This document shows positions 1 to 11,174 of a stretch of DNA of 64,000 bases, piece after piece; position 1 is the stretch's first letter; every line of letters begins with the position of its first letter. The stretch comes from Plectrocnemia conspersa (lineage: Eukaryota; Arthropoda; Insecta; Trichoptera; Polycentropodidae), in assembly GCA_009617715.1 (NCBI GenBank), contig VTFK01000057.1, forward strand, positions 868,001 through 932,000. The letters run 5' to 3'. The notes under the pieces were generated by a model, which saw nothing but the letters and a program-made list of their open reading frames with translations, did no database searches and was not told the origin of the DNA. Position numbers and translations under genes: made by a program.

Positions 1-1249
1 GGACGGTCGAGTGAGTTTGGCTTTCGTTTAATTGCTACCATCACGCGACACCGTGCCGTGCTTCAAAAGATATTTATTATTTTTTTATAGTATTAATTCG
101 TGATCTAGTTGTTAACGTGTGTGTTATGGGCTTGTTCCATAAAATATAGATTCCTGGATTTATATGAAATGAGACCGAAAAACCGTCTTTTATTTTTATG
201 AATTCACATAAAACGTCTAATATTAGTTAATCAATGACAACGATAGCCTTTCATTCCATTCTTTATCAGGCCACTTCTTCTTTCATTAAAATCACGTTTG
301 ACAACGTCATTGCCATAAACAATTGCTAATACAGTTTTTATTTTGCACAGAATAAACAGATCACAAGTATTGCAAACTTGGTCTTAACAACTGAGTAAAA
401 TAATCGCTTCTTTCTAGCTTTGTATCTATACTTTCACAATAATCTTTGTAAAACAGCATATACATGACTCTCCCTTCAACATTGAATAGATAATCTATTT
501 TAAATAACTGGTCCTAATTCGACTGTATATTTTAAGATTGATTCGATTTTAAATGTGCGTTATAGAAATCGTGAGCGTCTTTATTGTATTATATTCCATT
601 TTTTTTTTTTTTTTTGAAAAGTCTTTAATAGTACGCACATTTTGGAGTGATACTTGTGAAATGATGGATGTTTGTTTTTCTTGACAATTTCACTCACGCT
701 CGTGCGACAAATCCGCGAGTTGTTACGACAAATAATAAATTATTGTATGAATGAAAATGTTTTCACTATCCATAGAAGGGAGATTCTATTATAATATAAA
801 TACGAATAGAATATGATGAATACAAATGTGTATTCGGATGTATATAATATTATAATCTCAAGTAGAGAAAAAATATGGACCATCGCCATAATGATGTGAA
901 TGGCAATTTATGAATAAGCAAAAAGTATAATATAATAGAATGGTGAAATATTGCGAATATATATTATAGCATAAATAATTAATCTTAAAAGCAGGGAATC
1001 TATAGTGTTTTTTTTTATAAATACACATAAAACTAATTTCAATACACGTATTTCGTTATTTATTACAAGCGCGATAAAGAAATACGTAGGTGTCAAATAT
1101 GTATGTAAAAAATAATAGCAAAAGAATGGAGTAATCTAATACAAAAATTGTGGTTTACGCTGCCCTACAAAAATAGAGTGACCACACTTTCTTTAAAATG
1201 TTGTAATGAATTTACCACACATTTAGTAAAATAATATTGAGCAACTCAC
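1..1249. other. AT-rich non-coding flank (probable CABIT-gene intron)
   Basis: I see no convincing exon here. The stretch lies immediately downstream of the splice donor of the CABIT exon, so it is most likely the next intron of that minus-strand gene. The short open frames are low-complexity AT translations without recognisable motifs. Confidence 0.5.
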
Positions 1250-2126
1250 CCTGATAACCTTCCGGAATGAACATCGGTTTCCCAACTGGTTTGTTCTTCT
1301 TTCCCATAAGTCTTACGGCTTCGACTCTCGTGTAATTGCTAATGTGCTTATACAACAGCAGCGGATGCGTTTCGCCTTCCAGCGCCGCAACTCTAGGCAG
1401 GGTGTACTTCTCTATGAACTCCCTAGGAGTCAACATTTTAGATGAAGCCCCAGTGCTCAGAGGACTGGGACTTTCGGCGTTTCTGCTCCTCGCCGATTCG
1501 CTCCTGTCGAAGCTGTCTGTCTTCGACGGATAATCGTCGTAGGAGCATTCGTTGTTCGTCGATTGAAATCGTTTCAGCAACGCTTTGGTTTTTTTAGGAC
1601 TCGAGCTATCAGCTAAGATGAAGTTTTCGTTCCACGAATCGTCGAACGCACTCGTGATAAAGTCTTTGTTGGAGTCGTGCGAGTGGAACCTCCTCAAAAA
1701 GGGCTTCCTCTTCGAAGACGGCTTCTTCTTCGGTTCCATCTTCTCCAAAGCGTCCTGCGCTTCCATCAGCCATCTCGTCACGTGCCTCTCCCTGTCCCTG
1801 TCTAAGTATCTAGGCCTTTGCGTTGGCTTTTTCTCGTACGCGAACTTCGCCGCGTCGAATATGTAAGGGTTACAGGGAGGCGAAAAATGAGGTGGGAACC
1901 TCCCGCATGGTTTGCTCGAGTAAATAGGGCGACCCTTCAGGGAGGGCATCGATGAGTTCCTTCCGAGCTCGCCGGAGCTGGGAAAGGAGCCCTCCCCGGA
2001 AGATATTGTCCTGTTGGGGAACATGCCGATCCTTCTGTCCCAGTCGTGCGATATCATGCTGTCGCCACCGACTTGGACAGTTCGTTCATCTTCAAATATC
2101 AGCTGTATTCAGCAGTAATCGAACAC
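1250..2126 (-). CDS. CABIT-domain protein, first coding exon (GAREM/serrano-like)
   Basis: Coding runs from an ATG at 2057 down to 1250, about 269 codons, then a GTGAGT donor at 1249. A polypyrimidine acceptor (TTTATCGTTTCAG) precedes 2126, so 2126-2058 is 5' UTR. An in-frame TGA lies upstream within the same exon, so 2057 is the first in-frame Met. The first ~180 residues are Ser/Pro/Lys/Arg-rich and look disordered, with basic clusters (KKKPSSKRKPFLRRF). The last ~55 residues (FIEKYTLPRVAALEG, then LLLYKHISNYTRVEAVRL and NKPVGKPMFIPEGYQG) resemble the start of a CABIT domain, as in THEMIS and GAREM adaptors of receptor signalling. Among insect proteins the planar-polarity protein Serrano is a candidate orthologue, but that is inference. 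The rest of the gene lies beyond the left edge. Coding status is well supported by length, splice sites and composition unlike its AT-rich surroundings. The family call is moderate. Confidence 0.68.
2054..2089 (-). promoter_or_regulatory. 11-codon uORF overlapping the CABIT start codon
   Basis: In the 5' UTR an ATG at 2089 opens a short frame (MNELSKSVATA) that ends in TGA at 2056-2054. The uORF stop and the main ATG (2057-2055) share bases as ATGA. This arrangement would favour termination-reinitiation or restrain translation of the main frame. The geometry is seen directly. The regulatory effect is inferred. Confidence 0.6.
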
Positions 2127-2491
2127 CTGAAACGATAAAAAAATATATATAAATAAATAGCATTAGGAAAATTAAAAAAACTGTTTTAAAAAAAACCTTA
2201 ATATTGAACAATATTTATTTTAATATTTGAACTAAGTCCTCAATATAAGAAGATACACAAAATTCAAAAGACTCATATGGAATTTAATAAGTCAATACGT
2301 AGCTAATGTGTGGACCAAATTGGAAGCTGTTTTTTACTAGTCCCAATACATTAATATATATGTATATACATATATACATATGTATTACTTATTATTTAAA
2401 TCAGAATTTCCAACAAAAAAATTGACAAACAATAGGATTTCAATTTATTTTCATTGTTTTTTTTTTAACCTTTACATTATCTTTTATTTTA

Positions 2492-2562
2492 TACGGAACA
2501 GCGTAGTCCGTAACGTCTCAGACTAGTAACTGTGAGGTTGCGGGTTCGAGCTCCGACTGAAT
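2492..2562 (+). repeat. tRNA-derived SINE head (degenerate)
   Basis: The segment has an A-box-like CAGCGTAGTCCG and a B-box GGTTCGAGCTC about 45 bases apart, as in RNA polymerase III internal promoters. It matches the minus-strand copy at 38713-38796 through GTAGTCCGTAACGTCTC and the box-B region. No closed cloverleaf with a 7-base anticodon loop forms, so it is read as a SINE head and not a tRNA gene. Confidence 0.5.
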
Positions 2563-2671
2563 AATAAAGGCAAATTATGTGGTAGCAAATTTATTTTTTA
2601 AACTAAGCAAATCTGTTTTGTGACGATGAATTTATTAAAATATGTTTTGAAATCGTAGCAGTGATGTTACA

Positions 2672-2958
2672 ATACGCTCGGATTTTTCCGGACAGGAACT
2701 TTCCGGACACTGATTTTTCCGGAGAGGAGTTTTGCAAAAATAAAATATTTCAGATATAGATTATTCCATGAAAAAAAATATTTTTATTATTATATTTAAC
2801 AAAAATATTGATTCATTAAATTTAATTTAAGTTGATTGCTACATTGAATAAATAAAATATTAAAAATATTTTTTGTCCGGAAAACTCAGTGTACGGATAG
2901 TTCCTGACCGCAAAAATCTGTGCCCGGAATAATCTTGTTCGGAAAAAACACCGAATCG
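2672..2958. mobile_element. Foldback MITE with TTTTTCCGGAC-type ends
   Basis: The two ends are imperfect inverted repeats: left CTCGGATTTTTCCGGAC, then AGGAACTTTCCGGACACTG; right, reversed, a matching TTTTTTCCG block, CAGGAACTATCCG and ACACTGAGTTTTCCGG. A direct repeat TGTTACA (2665-2671 and 2959-2965) flanks it as a probable 7-bp target duplication. No coding capacity. The family is unassigned. Confidence 0.5.
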
Positions 2959-3113
2959 TGTTACAGATATGGTTAAATTTTTTACGAGAAATTGACAACG
3001 AATTTAATACAACCGAAGAATTTATAACCCTAGTTTCAATAAAGGCACGTTTTTCTCAGATTTGTATGAAGCAAAATAAATCAGCATTATCAATAATTAT
3101 TTGACAATTTTTA

Positions 3114-3706
3114 TGCTTGCACTACACTCTCTGGTAGTTGTCTGACCCGAAGTTCAACTGAAGTCGGCCGAGGTCGCCGACTTCAAAAATATAATTAATC
3201 TCATTTTGGTGCCCTAAAATATTCAAAAATGTCAGTAATAAGAGTCTGTTGAAGTCCCCGATAAGCATGTGGTATTATAACTTGACCACGTGGCTACGAT
3301 GCAGCGCTCGACGTGCGTGTTGACCACAGGACGCCTACGCGCATACTGAAATTGAACCGAGTTACTCATTCTATCTCAGTTTGCGAAAAACCATATCATT
3401 ATCTCTCTCACTCTCGTCACTTAACACGCGAGAGAGCGAAAGGGGAAGTATCTCACCGCTCGCGCTCGAAAGAGCAGCTCCGACTTCGGTTCCTTTGACT
3501 TCGGTCCGTTTGCCGACAATGTTCGGAAGCGTTCGAAGCTGGCCAAGTCGACTGAATTACCCCTACTTTTCCTCCCGTTCTCGGTAACCTCGTACAACTT
3601 CCGAGAGATTTCAGAGCGGGCAGAACCGATCTCGACCCAAGGTAACCCATTATATACTTCGTCCTTGGCCAACCTTAGCCTACTTCCAGAGAGTGTAGTG
3701 CAGGCA
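3114..3706. mobile_element. Non-autonomous TIR element, CpG-richer interior
   Basis: Near-perfect 20-bp terminal inverted repeats bound it: left TGCTTGCACTACACTCTCTG (3114-3133), right its reverse complement with one change (CAGAGAGTGTAGTGCAGGCA, ending 3706). Both ends are flanked by TTA (3111-3113 and 3707-3709), a 3-bp target duplication as in PIF/Harbinger or CACTA-like elements. The interior is clearly richer in G+C and CpG than the surroundings (about 3290-3680). It includes GAGA/CTCT runs and a small inverted repeat, GAAGTCGG...CCGACTTC near 3160-3185. There is no transposase. Open frames across 3313-3672 exist on both strands because of base composition and show no family motif. Confidence 0.6.
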
Positions 3707-3709
3707 TTA

Positions 3710-4954
3710 TCGGGCGAACCGGCCCAGAATATCCAAAAAAGTTGGTCACCTCCGATTTAAATAAACGTTTATAAAATAATATTAATATAATTGTATGGGC
3801 TATTAAAGCTTAAAATTAAAATCTTAACTACCATAAAAAAACATTTTAAAAATACGCTTTTTTAACACTAGACCGTCTTGAAACCCTATGGATTATTTAG
3901 GAAATATCTACAATATTCTATGATATAGTACAAAATAATTCGTAATTCATTAAACCTACTTGCTTTAAAAAATACGGGATAAGCACTGTATTGTAATTTT
4001 TCGCATTTTTAAAAAATAAACTGGTTGCATTTATAAAATATATCTAGACAAAGCAAGAAAATATGTTTCTTAGATAATAACAATTTCATTTCGTTGTTAT
4101 CAACTTTTACTTCTACGTTCCAACTGTCCGTTCTTTTGGCAGGTGGTTGGTTGACATTTTGGCCGCATTTTCGTTATCAGCAGGTGCTTATTGTTTATGA
4201 CATGTAAGTTATATCGCCAAGTGTTATTACACAATACGTTCTATTTATAAACCAATGTTTTTTTTATATATTATTATAGAATAACACAATAAAATTACGG
4301 CAATAATAAACGCATTGTCTTGAGTGCGTTCATTGTGAATTGTCTTTAACCAATAAATTTCACAATCGGATATATGCACTTATAAGTTAATTTAAAGTCA
4401 ACTGTAGCGATAACAACACATTTTATAAATGATATATAAAAACATGACAGTTAATTTTCTTTTGCACTGCCTGACTAATAGAGCGCTTCATTCGCCATGT
4501 TTCTATTGACAGTAAAACAGTGTAATAACAGTGCCAGTGGTTACATCATGGGATGACATCGTGCCACATAATAAAGAAACCAAATCAGCACAAATTAGTT
4601 ATCTAATAATCTCGGCCGCAAGTTGAGACACTTGTCAATTGTTCTCGAATGAAAAAAATTCCCAGTGTCGATCGACTTTCGCTCCCTCTCATATTGTATA
4701 CATACTATAATACATAGGTACTATACGTGCATAATAATAAAAATGCGCGATTTACTCGCATTGCGACACATTTTGTGGGAAAAAACACACAATATGTATA
4801 GTGTATTATGGCGTATCGGATATTTTCGCAATGTGCGAAATGACAATTAAATGTTTCTGTGCCGCGAGAATTCGTTTTACATCACTTGAAAAAAGGAAAA
4901 TTGTCTCTCGACTAAAATAAAATATACTTTCCTGTTAGATTGTTAGAAAACATG
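3710..4954. other. Intergenic AT-rich stretch, nothing recognised
   Basis: No exon-like signal, RNA gene or bounded repeat could be supported here. Confidence 0.4.
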
Positions 4955-5157
4955 CATTAGATCAGGGTTTCCCAAACTTTTTCAGCGACGGAACACTTGG
5001 CAAATCCGAAAATTTTGACGGAACACTTAGCTTATTTTTTAGGCTGGGTAAATCATAATAAAATAAAACATGTTATTTAAGAAATGTTATTAAATTTATT
5101 TAATAAACATAAAAATACAAATAAATAAAACTCCTAATGACTGATGATTTTGGGTTC

Positions 5158-5454
5158 TTAAATAACAATTTTTTTTATATCAGGCACAATTTTGGTTAGT
5201 TGTATTTTCATATCTGCCGTGCCGTGTAGTCTATTTCTGTTTTTTGTTTTTGTTGCAATATACTTAAAAAATCCCACTTCGCATAAATACGTCGTGGAAA
5301 ACGGAAGTAAACAAACCAGAGCTTGTTTTGACACCTTGGGGAACTCTTCAGTCAGACTCGCCCAGAAATCGTTTAATGGCTGATATTTTTGTTTCAAATC
5401 AGAGTCATTAACTAAATTCTCATAATCCCTTAAGCCCACTGGTTTTACTGTCAC
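5158..5454 (-). pseudogene. hAT transposase fragment, C-terminal dimerisation region
   Basis: The 98-residue frame contains LLPFSTTYLCEVGFF followed by KTKNRNRL, the C-terminal dimerisation motif (LPF.STYLCE.GFS...KTK.RNRL) of the same hAT subfamily. It is separated from the 5756-6028 fragment by ~300 bases of scrambled sequence. Confidence 0.78.
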
Positions 5455-5755
5455 GTAAAATGAATTCCGAGCCCAGGAATCGTCCTTACTAGCTTTTCGG
5501 AAAATATTCCGAAAGAGTTATTTTCAAGTAATATTGGTGTTCTAAAAATATTTGTTAAACTTTTTTTTATCTACTTGAAAATTCAATTCATTTTAAACAT
5601 TCATATCCAAGACAGGAAAACAATCAAAATTATTAGATTCAACCGATAAAATCTGAAATTGTATTTTTTTTTTATCAAAAGATTCAATTTTATCTCTCAT
5701 ATTAAAAAATTGTAATACTTTTTTTCTTGTAATTATAAGTTAACATCATTTCACT

Positions 5756-6067
<312 letters not shown>

Positions 6068-6446
6068 TTAGTCAACAGTGCATGCCTATGCAAAATACAG
6101 TGACTGCTAGTAGCATATCTAGTCACATAAATAAAATTCGTATAACAAGCACTAATATCGTGTGATTAATTAACAAAAAAAATATTGTTTAAATAGGATC
6201 AAAAACACCGACTTATGAAATTTTTCCTGCAGATTTTATACACATCAATGTTGAATATTTAACACATATTTTCAAGCTTTTTTATCAGATTTATGAACAA
6301 TTTTTATGTATTAGCAAGACTAACAATTTTTTTAATCTACTCTAAATTTTTGTGAAATATCTATTTAGGCCCCGCGGAACACCTATTTTGGATCCGCGGA
6401 ACACCAGTGTTCCGCGGAACATAGTTTGGGAAACCATGCATTAGAT

Positions 6447-6897
6447 AATTCAGATCACTAAGCATTTGAGCTTTCAATACTGATACAACATTTTGAATAA
6501 CGGATACTTCAGCATATGAAGCATTTTTTAATTATTAAATTATTATTCCTTGCCCTTCGTTAATCTATTTCAATTGTGATATTTTAGACTTTTGAAAATA
6601 TGGAAATCGCCCCTTAACAACTTGAAAGTGCTTCATTAAATACACGTTACGTCAAGAATGCAACCAAAAAGGCACTACATAAAATATAAATGTCTGAAAA
6701 ATCTAAGTCCACTCTAATAACAAGAATTATTTTTATGTTCGTTGGGTTACAAGACAATTTAGTCATAATCAAGAACGCTATAAACTAGCAAATCGTACAG
6801 AACACATATCAGCTAAAAAATGTTGTGGTGACAAGCGCTCCGCTTAACGAAGCCGAGGATTTTCGACGCCCTATCGCAAACATTGACGATGTGCATG
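6447..6897. other. Intergenic stretch, nothing recognised
   Basis: AT-rich sequence between the hAT relic and the LINE relic. No supported feature. Confidence 0.4.
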
Positions 6898-7375
6898 TCA
6901 AATCTCACTATTTCTGCTTAAAACTATAAGAGGATCCCAAAAAAATGTAACAAAATGACATAACTCACATCGACTCCAGGTCTTTTGTAAAGATAGCGAA
7001 TCCTCTGAAACCAGGTATTCACAACATATAATAAATATCTTCAATTTCCACACATCATTGATAAAAATAAGAAGGAACAGAGGATCCAAATTAGATTCTT
7101 GCAATAAACCAGATCGAGCATAATACTCTCGAAGCAATAAGTACCATAACTGACATAATAGCGGCGCTTATTAAAGTCACTCAGAAACCTAAGTTTCTTA
7201 ATTTCTGAAGACAAAGTTTATGATAAGCTTTTTCGAATGCTTTTTGGAAGTCAGTATATACTATGTACAATAATAAGTCACCGCAATTGATAGGCATAAG
7301 AAGTTAGTGAGACAACGCGGACGAAAACCATGTTGTTGGTATACTAAATCTTGTATCAGAATACAATTACACGTG
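6898..7375 (-). pseudogene. Non-LTR retrotransposon reverse-transcriptase relic (jockey-like)
   Basis: Read on the minus strand in shifting frames, the order of reverse-transcriptase motifs is preserved. QQHGFRPRCLT (about 7345-7310) matches the QHGFRPG.ST block. TDFQKAFEKAYHKLCLQKL (about 7260-7205) matches (Y)TDFSKAFDKV.H..LL.KL. YARSGLLQESNLDPLFLLIF (about 7115-7060) matches SGVPQGSNLGPLLF.IFIND. The FADD catalytic box is lost, and there are in-frame stops and frameshifts. Only about 480 bp of a multi-kilobase LINE remains, so it cannot function. Confidence 0.7.
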
Positions 7376-7404
7376 ATAAAATCAAACATAGAAAAAAATG
7401 TACA

Positions 7405-8056
7405 AGAAAAAAATATTTTAAATAAAAAATATACATTGTAACAATATTTTACAATTTTATTAGTAATTAACATTTTTATTACACACTTTGTTAAGTCAAC
7501 TAGAAATATTATTACAAGTTCATATTTTTACAACAGTTAAATAAAGAAAAATATTCCAAAACAATGTAGATTGCTAATTTTATTTTATAATATTTTTAAA
7601 ATATGGAATTATTCCAGTGTGTAGTTGTTTTCGTGTGTAATTTTACGACGTGTAATTTTTTTCTGTGTAATTTCATCATATAACGACTAAATATTACCAC
7701 AGGGATTATTAATCTACCAGTGAATAATTTTATGAAATAACTTAGCAGATGTGGAAAAAATGGCGATTGGTCTAAAATGTCCTTGTGGTTAATCGAGATG
7801 ATCTCATCTCAGCGAAACAAACCTAACCTAATTATAGTTTTAGAACTTTCATTAGGTCAAGTCCAAAATACAAACTAACCCAACTCATTTCTCAGAGGAA
7901 AATAAGCGGAAGAATAAGTACAGTAAGACATCGTATCTTCCATATTGCTCCATAGTTTGTCTGCATTTCAATATTACACTATGTTTTTAAAATATGCTAG
8001 CTATTCTTATTGATATTACTATGGACTTCTAATATAAAAAAAACTGATTAAAGTAT
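7405..8056. other. Intergenic with a dispersed repeat segment
   Basis: No gene seen. The segment around 7826-7862 (TAGAACTTTCATTAGGTCAA) recurs in inverted orientation near 48168-48195, so part of this stretch is a dispersed repeat of unknown class. Confidence 0.4.
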
Positions 8057-8298
8057 ATTTAAACCGAATTTTGGTCAATAGGAGAGCGCGAAAAGCAATT
8101 ATCACTTCTCAGAAGGCAAAAATTCACGTCAAAAGCAATAAAATCGTGTCGACGCCGTCGCAGTGGGAATGCTCGGTAATGAGCGTTCCCACTGCGACGG
8201 TGACGGCACGATTTTATTGCTTTTGACGTGGATTTTTGACTTCTGAGAAGTGATAATTGTTTTTTGCGCGCTCCTATTGGTCAAAATTCGGTTTAAAT
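8057..8298. repeat. 242-bp near-perfect palindrome (foldback arms)
   Basis: The left arm starts ATTTAAACCGAATTTTGG and the right arm ends CAAAATTCGGTTTAAAT. The arms stay complementary with few mismatches to a centre near 8177 (GGGAATGCTCG.TAAT.GAGCGTTCCC). It would fold as a ~120-bp hairpin with almost no loop. The right arm and the sequence to about 8642 form a longer repeat unit with an inverted dispersed copy at 28372-28790. Confidence 0.85.
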
Positions 8299-8645
8299 GT
8301 GCTTCATTCGATTCTCACTCTCGTAATATTGTTGTAAAAAGTCTTAACATAAACGCTTGATAATCAAGCATTTTCACCGCGATGGCGCGATTTTATTGTT
8401 TTTGAACTGGACTGGAAATTCACTACATGGCAACACTGAGCAACAAAGAAAACACAACTAATAATCATGTAAATATTATGAGTAGATATTTTTAATAATT
8501 TTTAATGCTTAATTAAAATATTTGCATAAAATATGATTTTAAAAAATATGTCGCAACAGTGGCTAATTTTTATATTTATTTGTAGCATAGAAAGGGTAAC
8601 TCGTACCTATTATTATTTATGCAAGAAATTATATTATGATGTTAA
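8299..8645 (+). repeat. Continuation of the foldback-associated dispersed repeat
   Basis: This segment matches the reverse complement of 28372-28690 with scattered substitutions. Shared blocks include GTGTTGCCATATAGTG-like sequence, ATATCTACTCATAATATT, GTTGCGACATATTTT and TTTCTATGCTAC. Together with 8057-8298 it defines a repeat unit of at least 580 bp without coding capacity. Confidence 0.7.
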
Positions 8646-10184
8646 AAAATATATAAAATATAATTTTAGTCATGAGGCCCGGAATCATTGTTTTCCCAGG
8701 GTCCAGGTTCGCTCCTGACGGCCCTGCCTCGGCATAGCCAGGTAATAAAGTATGCAAAAAATATCTAATACGAGGGTATTTTTACCTTACATAGAATTTA
8801 ATGCACCCTAATATGTAAATACAATTAACAAATTAACAAGATCAACCGCACGCCTCACTGCTAATATTTTTTGACGTAACCCACCGTAATACTAAAAAAT
8901 GCGGTTACGCAACTGAATAACTTATTTTTTCTTCTCACGCCCCCCTGAAACACGGCCATTATCTTCGTTGTGAAAAAGACGCGAAAAGTTCTCAGGGCAC
9001 ACGCCATTGAGACTGTATGTGTCCCGCGAATCAAATACAAAAATGATGAACGACCCGCTGTTGAAAGGCGTGCCATAATGCCTTGCAAAATACAGTTACA
9101 CCAAATTAACGACACGTTGAGCTAGAGAGATAGATTCCTTTATGACGTACGAAATTGCATAGCATAGCTTAGATAGACTTTGAGAGTTTCATGGAACGAC
9201 AGATTGGATTTGAAATTGGGCGCCTAATGGAGACGCCGAATAATGCCCATGCCATTTTCTACTCGATCTGTGTAACGTCAGAGGTCTGATTAAATACTTG
9301 ACCTTTAATTTGAAGAGCGTATACATACTCGAATCTTCTTGAAACAATCTGTATTTGATTGCTACGGTGGATGCTAGTAAAGTAATGATAAATTATTCAG
9401 TATTCAGAAAATTGAAGTCATTAAAATTAAAATAAATTCATGCGTTCTAAACCATACTCGGTACATTTAAAACTAGCCCGGATGTTATTAAATAGTTAAT
9501 TAATATAAAGCAGAGGTCGTACAAATCGTCCTTCAGCATATGGGTCGAGGTCTGAACTTCCAAATTTTTGTTTAGGATATTAATTTTCACGCCACATTTC
9601 CATTGAACTCAGCCAAACGGTAAACAAGCGTGAGAAAATTATGTAAAAAACACACATATGCAAGCATATACGTAGAAAAAAAACAATACGTAATTGTTAT
9701 ATTACATTTGAACAAACATATTCATTCACGAGCATGTAATTAAGGGAGTTCCCGTTAAAAAAATTGTTTTAGTCCTTGATTCGCGAAGATCCCACGTATT
9801 TTAACTCCCATCCGGTTCGCTATTTTTTTTACAAAATATAGATGCGATTCGCTCGAAAGGATGACAAAAAATTAATATAGAAAAGGTAAAGAAAAAATAT
9901 ATTACATGTAATTGTCGCGAGGTTAAAGTACGGCCTTGTCTGTTCTACGATTCGGTGAATCGGATGAGATCTACAAAAAAAATATACCATTTATATTTAT
10001 ATAAAACAAACCAAGAAGTTAATCTTGAAAACAATGAAGAGTGTGACGATGCAAATTAAGAGTTGATTAAACTTGATTTTTTACGAATGCAAACATTTAA
10101 CTATAATAAACGAGCTCTTGGAATTATATTTTTTTACAATTTATTTGTACATGCATATGAAAATTAATGAAATTCGAAAAAGAG
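8646..10184. other. Intergenic, nothing recognised
   Basis: There is a slightly GC-richer patch at about 8860-9120 open in several frames, but I see no protein motif or splice-bounded exon. Confidence 0.4.
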
Positions 10185-10473
10185 TACAGGCGGCCCTCGA
10201 CTTTCGCACAATTCGCTATTTCGCACATTTAAAAAAAAAACTTTTTTCAATTTAATTTTTTTAAAAAAAAACGTTCTGATAGCGGTGAATCTTTTGCTTC
10301 AATCAGACGTTCGTTTGATACAATCAGATCTACGATATGTTCAATTTTGCAAAATAAAAATATAATCAAAGAATACGTTCAAAATTGTGGAATAAAGATA
10401 TATTTTCACAAACTTTAATGATATGTTTCCAAAAAAACACAGCAAAAAAAAACATGGATGAAATGGAAAATCT

Positions 10474-10800
10474 TTGTCATCGTGGATCGATGATCAACAT
10501 CAAAAAGATGTCCCTCTGAGTATTTCAATTATTCAAGCAAAAGCTCTTAGTTTGCACAAAGATTGGACGGATAGATTAAAAAAATATTTTAACACGGTTT
10601 TTCAAGCAAGTAACGGTTGGTTTTACAATTTTAAAATGAGTTATTCTTTTCATAATATTAAATTTACTGGAGAATCGGCTGAGCGGATAAAGATGCTGCA
10701 AAATAATTTATTTCCTAATTATCGAAAATTATTGAAGATGGAGAATATTCCTCTAGCCAAATATTTAATGTAGATGAGACAGGTTTATTTTGGAAAACTC
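10474..10800 (+). pseudogene. Tigger-like transposase N-terminal remnant
   Basis: The frame carries a CENPB-type HTH (…SIIQAKALSLHKDW, then ASNGWFYNFKMSYSFHNIKF, matching the ASNGWL..FK.RHGI pattern). After a frameshift, FNVDETGLFWKT follows; its D is the first catalytic Asp of the pogo-type DDE domain. The frame then passes straight into C-terminal sequence, so the second and third acidic residues are missing. Confidence 0.78.
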
Positions 10801-11023
10801 TTTAACAATGAAAAATATGAATGAAGCCTTCGCGCATCTTGACAATTTTTTTAATATTATGGAAGATTGTGATCCCAATGAAGAACGCATATCTCAAGTG
10901 CGAGGGGCGATCAATAATAACATAGCATGTTATAAAATACTATATGAAGAAAAGAAAAAGAATAGTGGAAAACAGATAACTCTTGATAACTTTTCAAAGG
11001 AAACACCCGCAAACCCCACTTAA
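10790..11023 (+). pseudogene. Tigger-like transposase C-terminal remnant
   Basis: The 77-residue frame (MNEAFAHLDNFFNIMEDCDP.EERISQVRG, then ITLDNF) matches the usual tail of Tigger1/jerky-like transposases, which ends in a Q.T(L/I)..FF-type motif. It follows the deletion junction near 10800. Confidence 0.65.
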
Positions 11024-11174
11024 CCGTATCTCTTAAACGCCTCTTAAAAATCTTATATTTACTTGATAAATAAATATTTTAAAATACACACAATTTTAAT
11101 TTGTTTTACTTTTTTTCAACATTCGCACACATTTTCAGGAACCGATTATGTGCGAAAGTCGAGGGCCGCCTGTA

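Larger units (their letters stand above)
10187..11172 (+). mobile_element. Tigger/pogo-type transposon, internally deleted (986 bp)
   Basis: Perfect ~24-bp terminal inverted repeats start CAGGCGGCCCTCGACTTTCG (left) and end with its reverse complement at 11172. TA duplications occur at 10185-10186 and 11173-11174, the Tc1/mariner-superfamily signature. Inside are remnants of a Tigger/jerky-like transposase in the + orientation (10474-10800) and of its C-terminal tail (10790-11023). The catalytic DDE core between them is deleted. The identical TIRs argue for recent mobilisation in trans. Confidence 0.88.
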
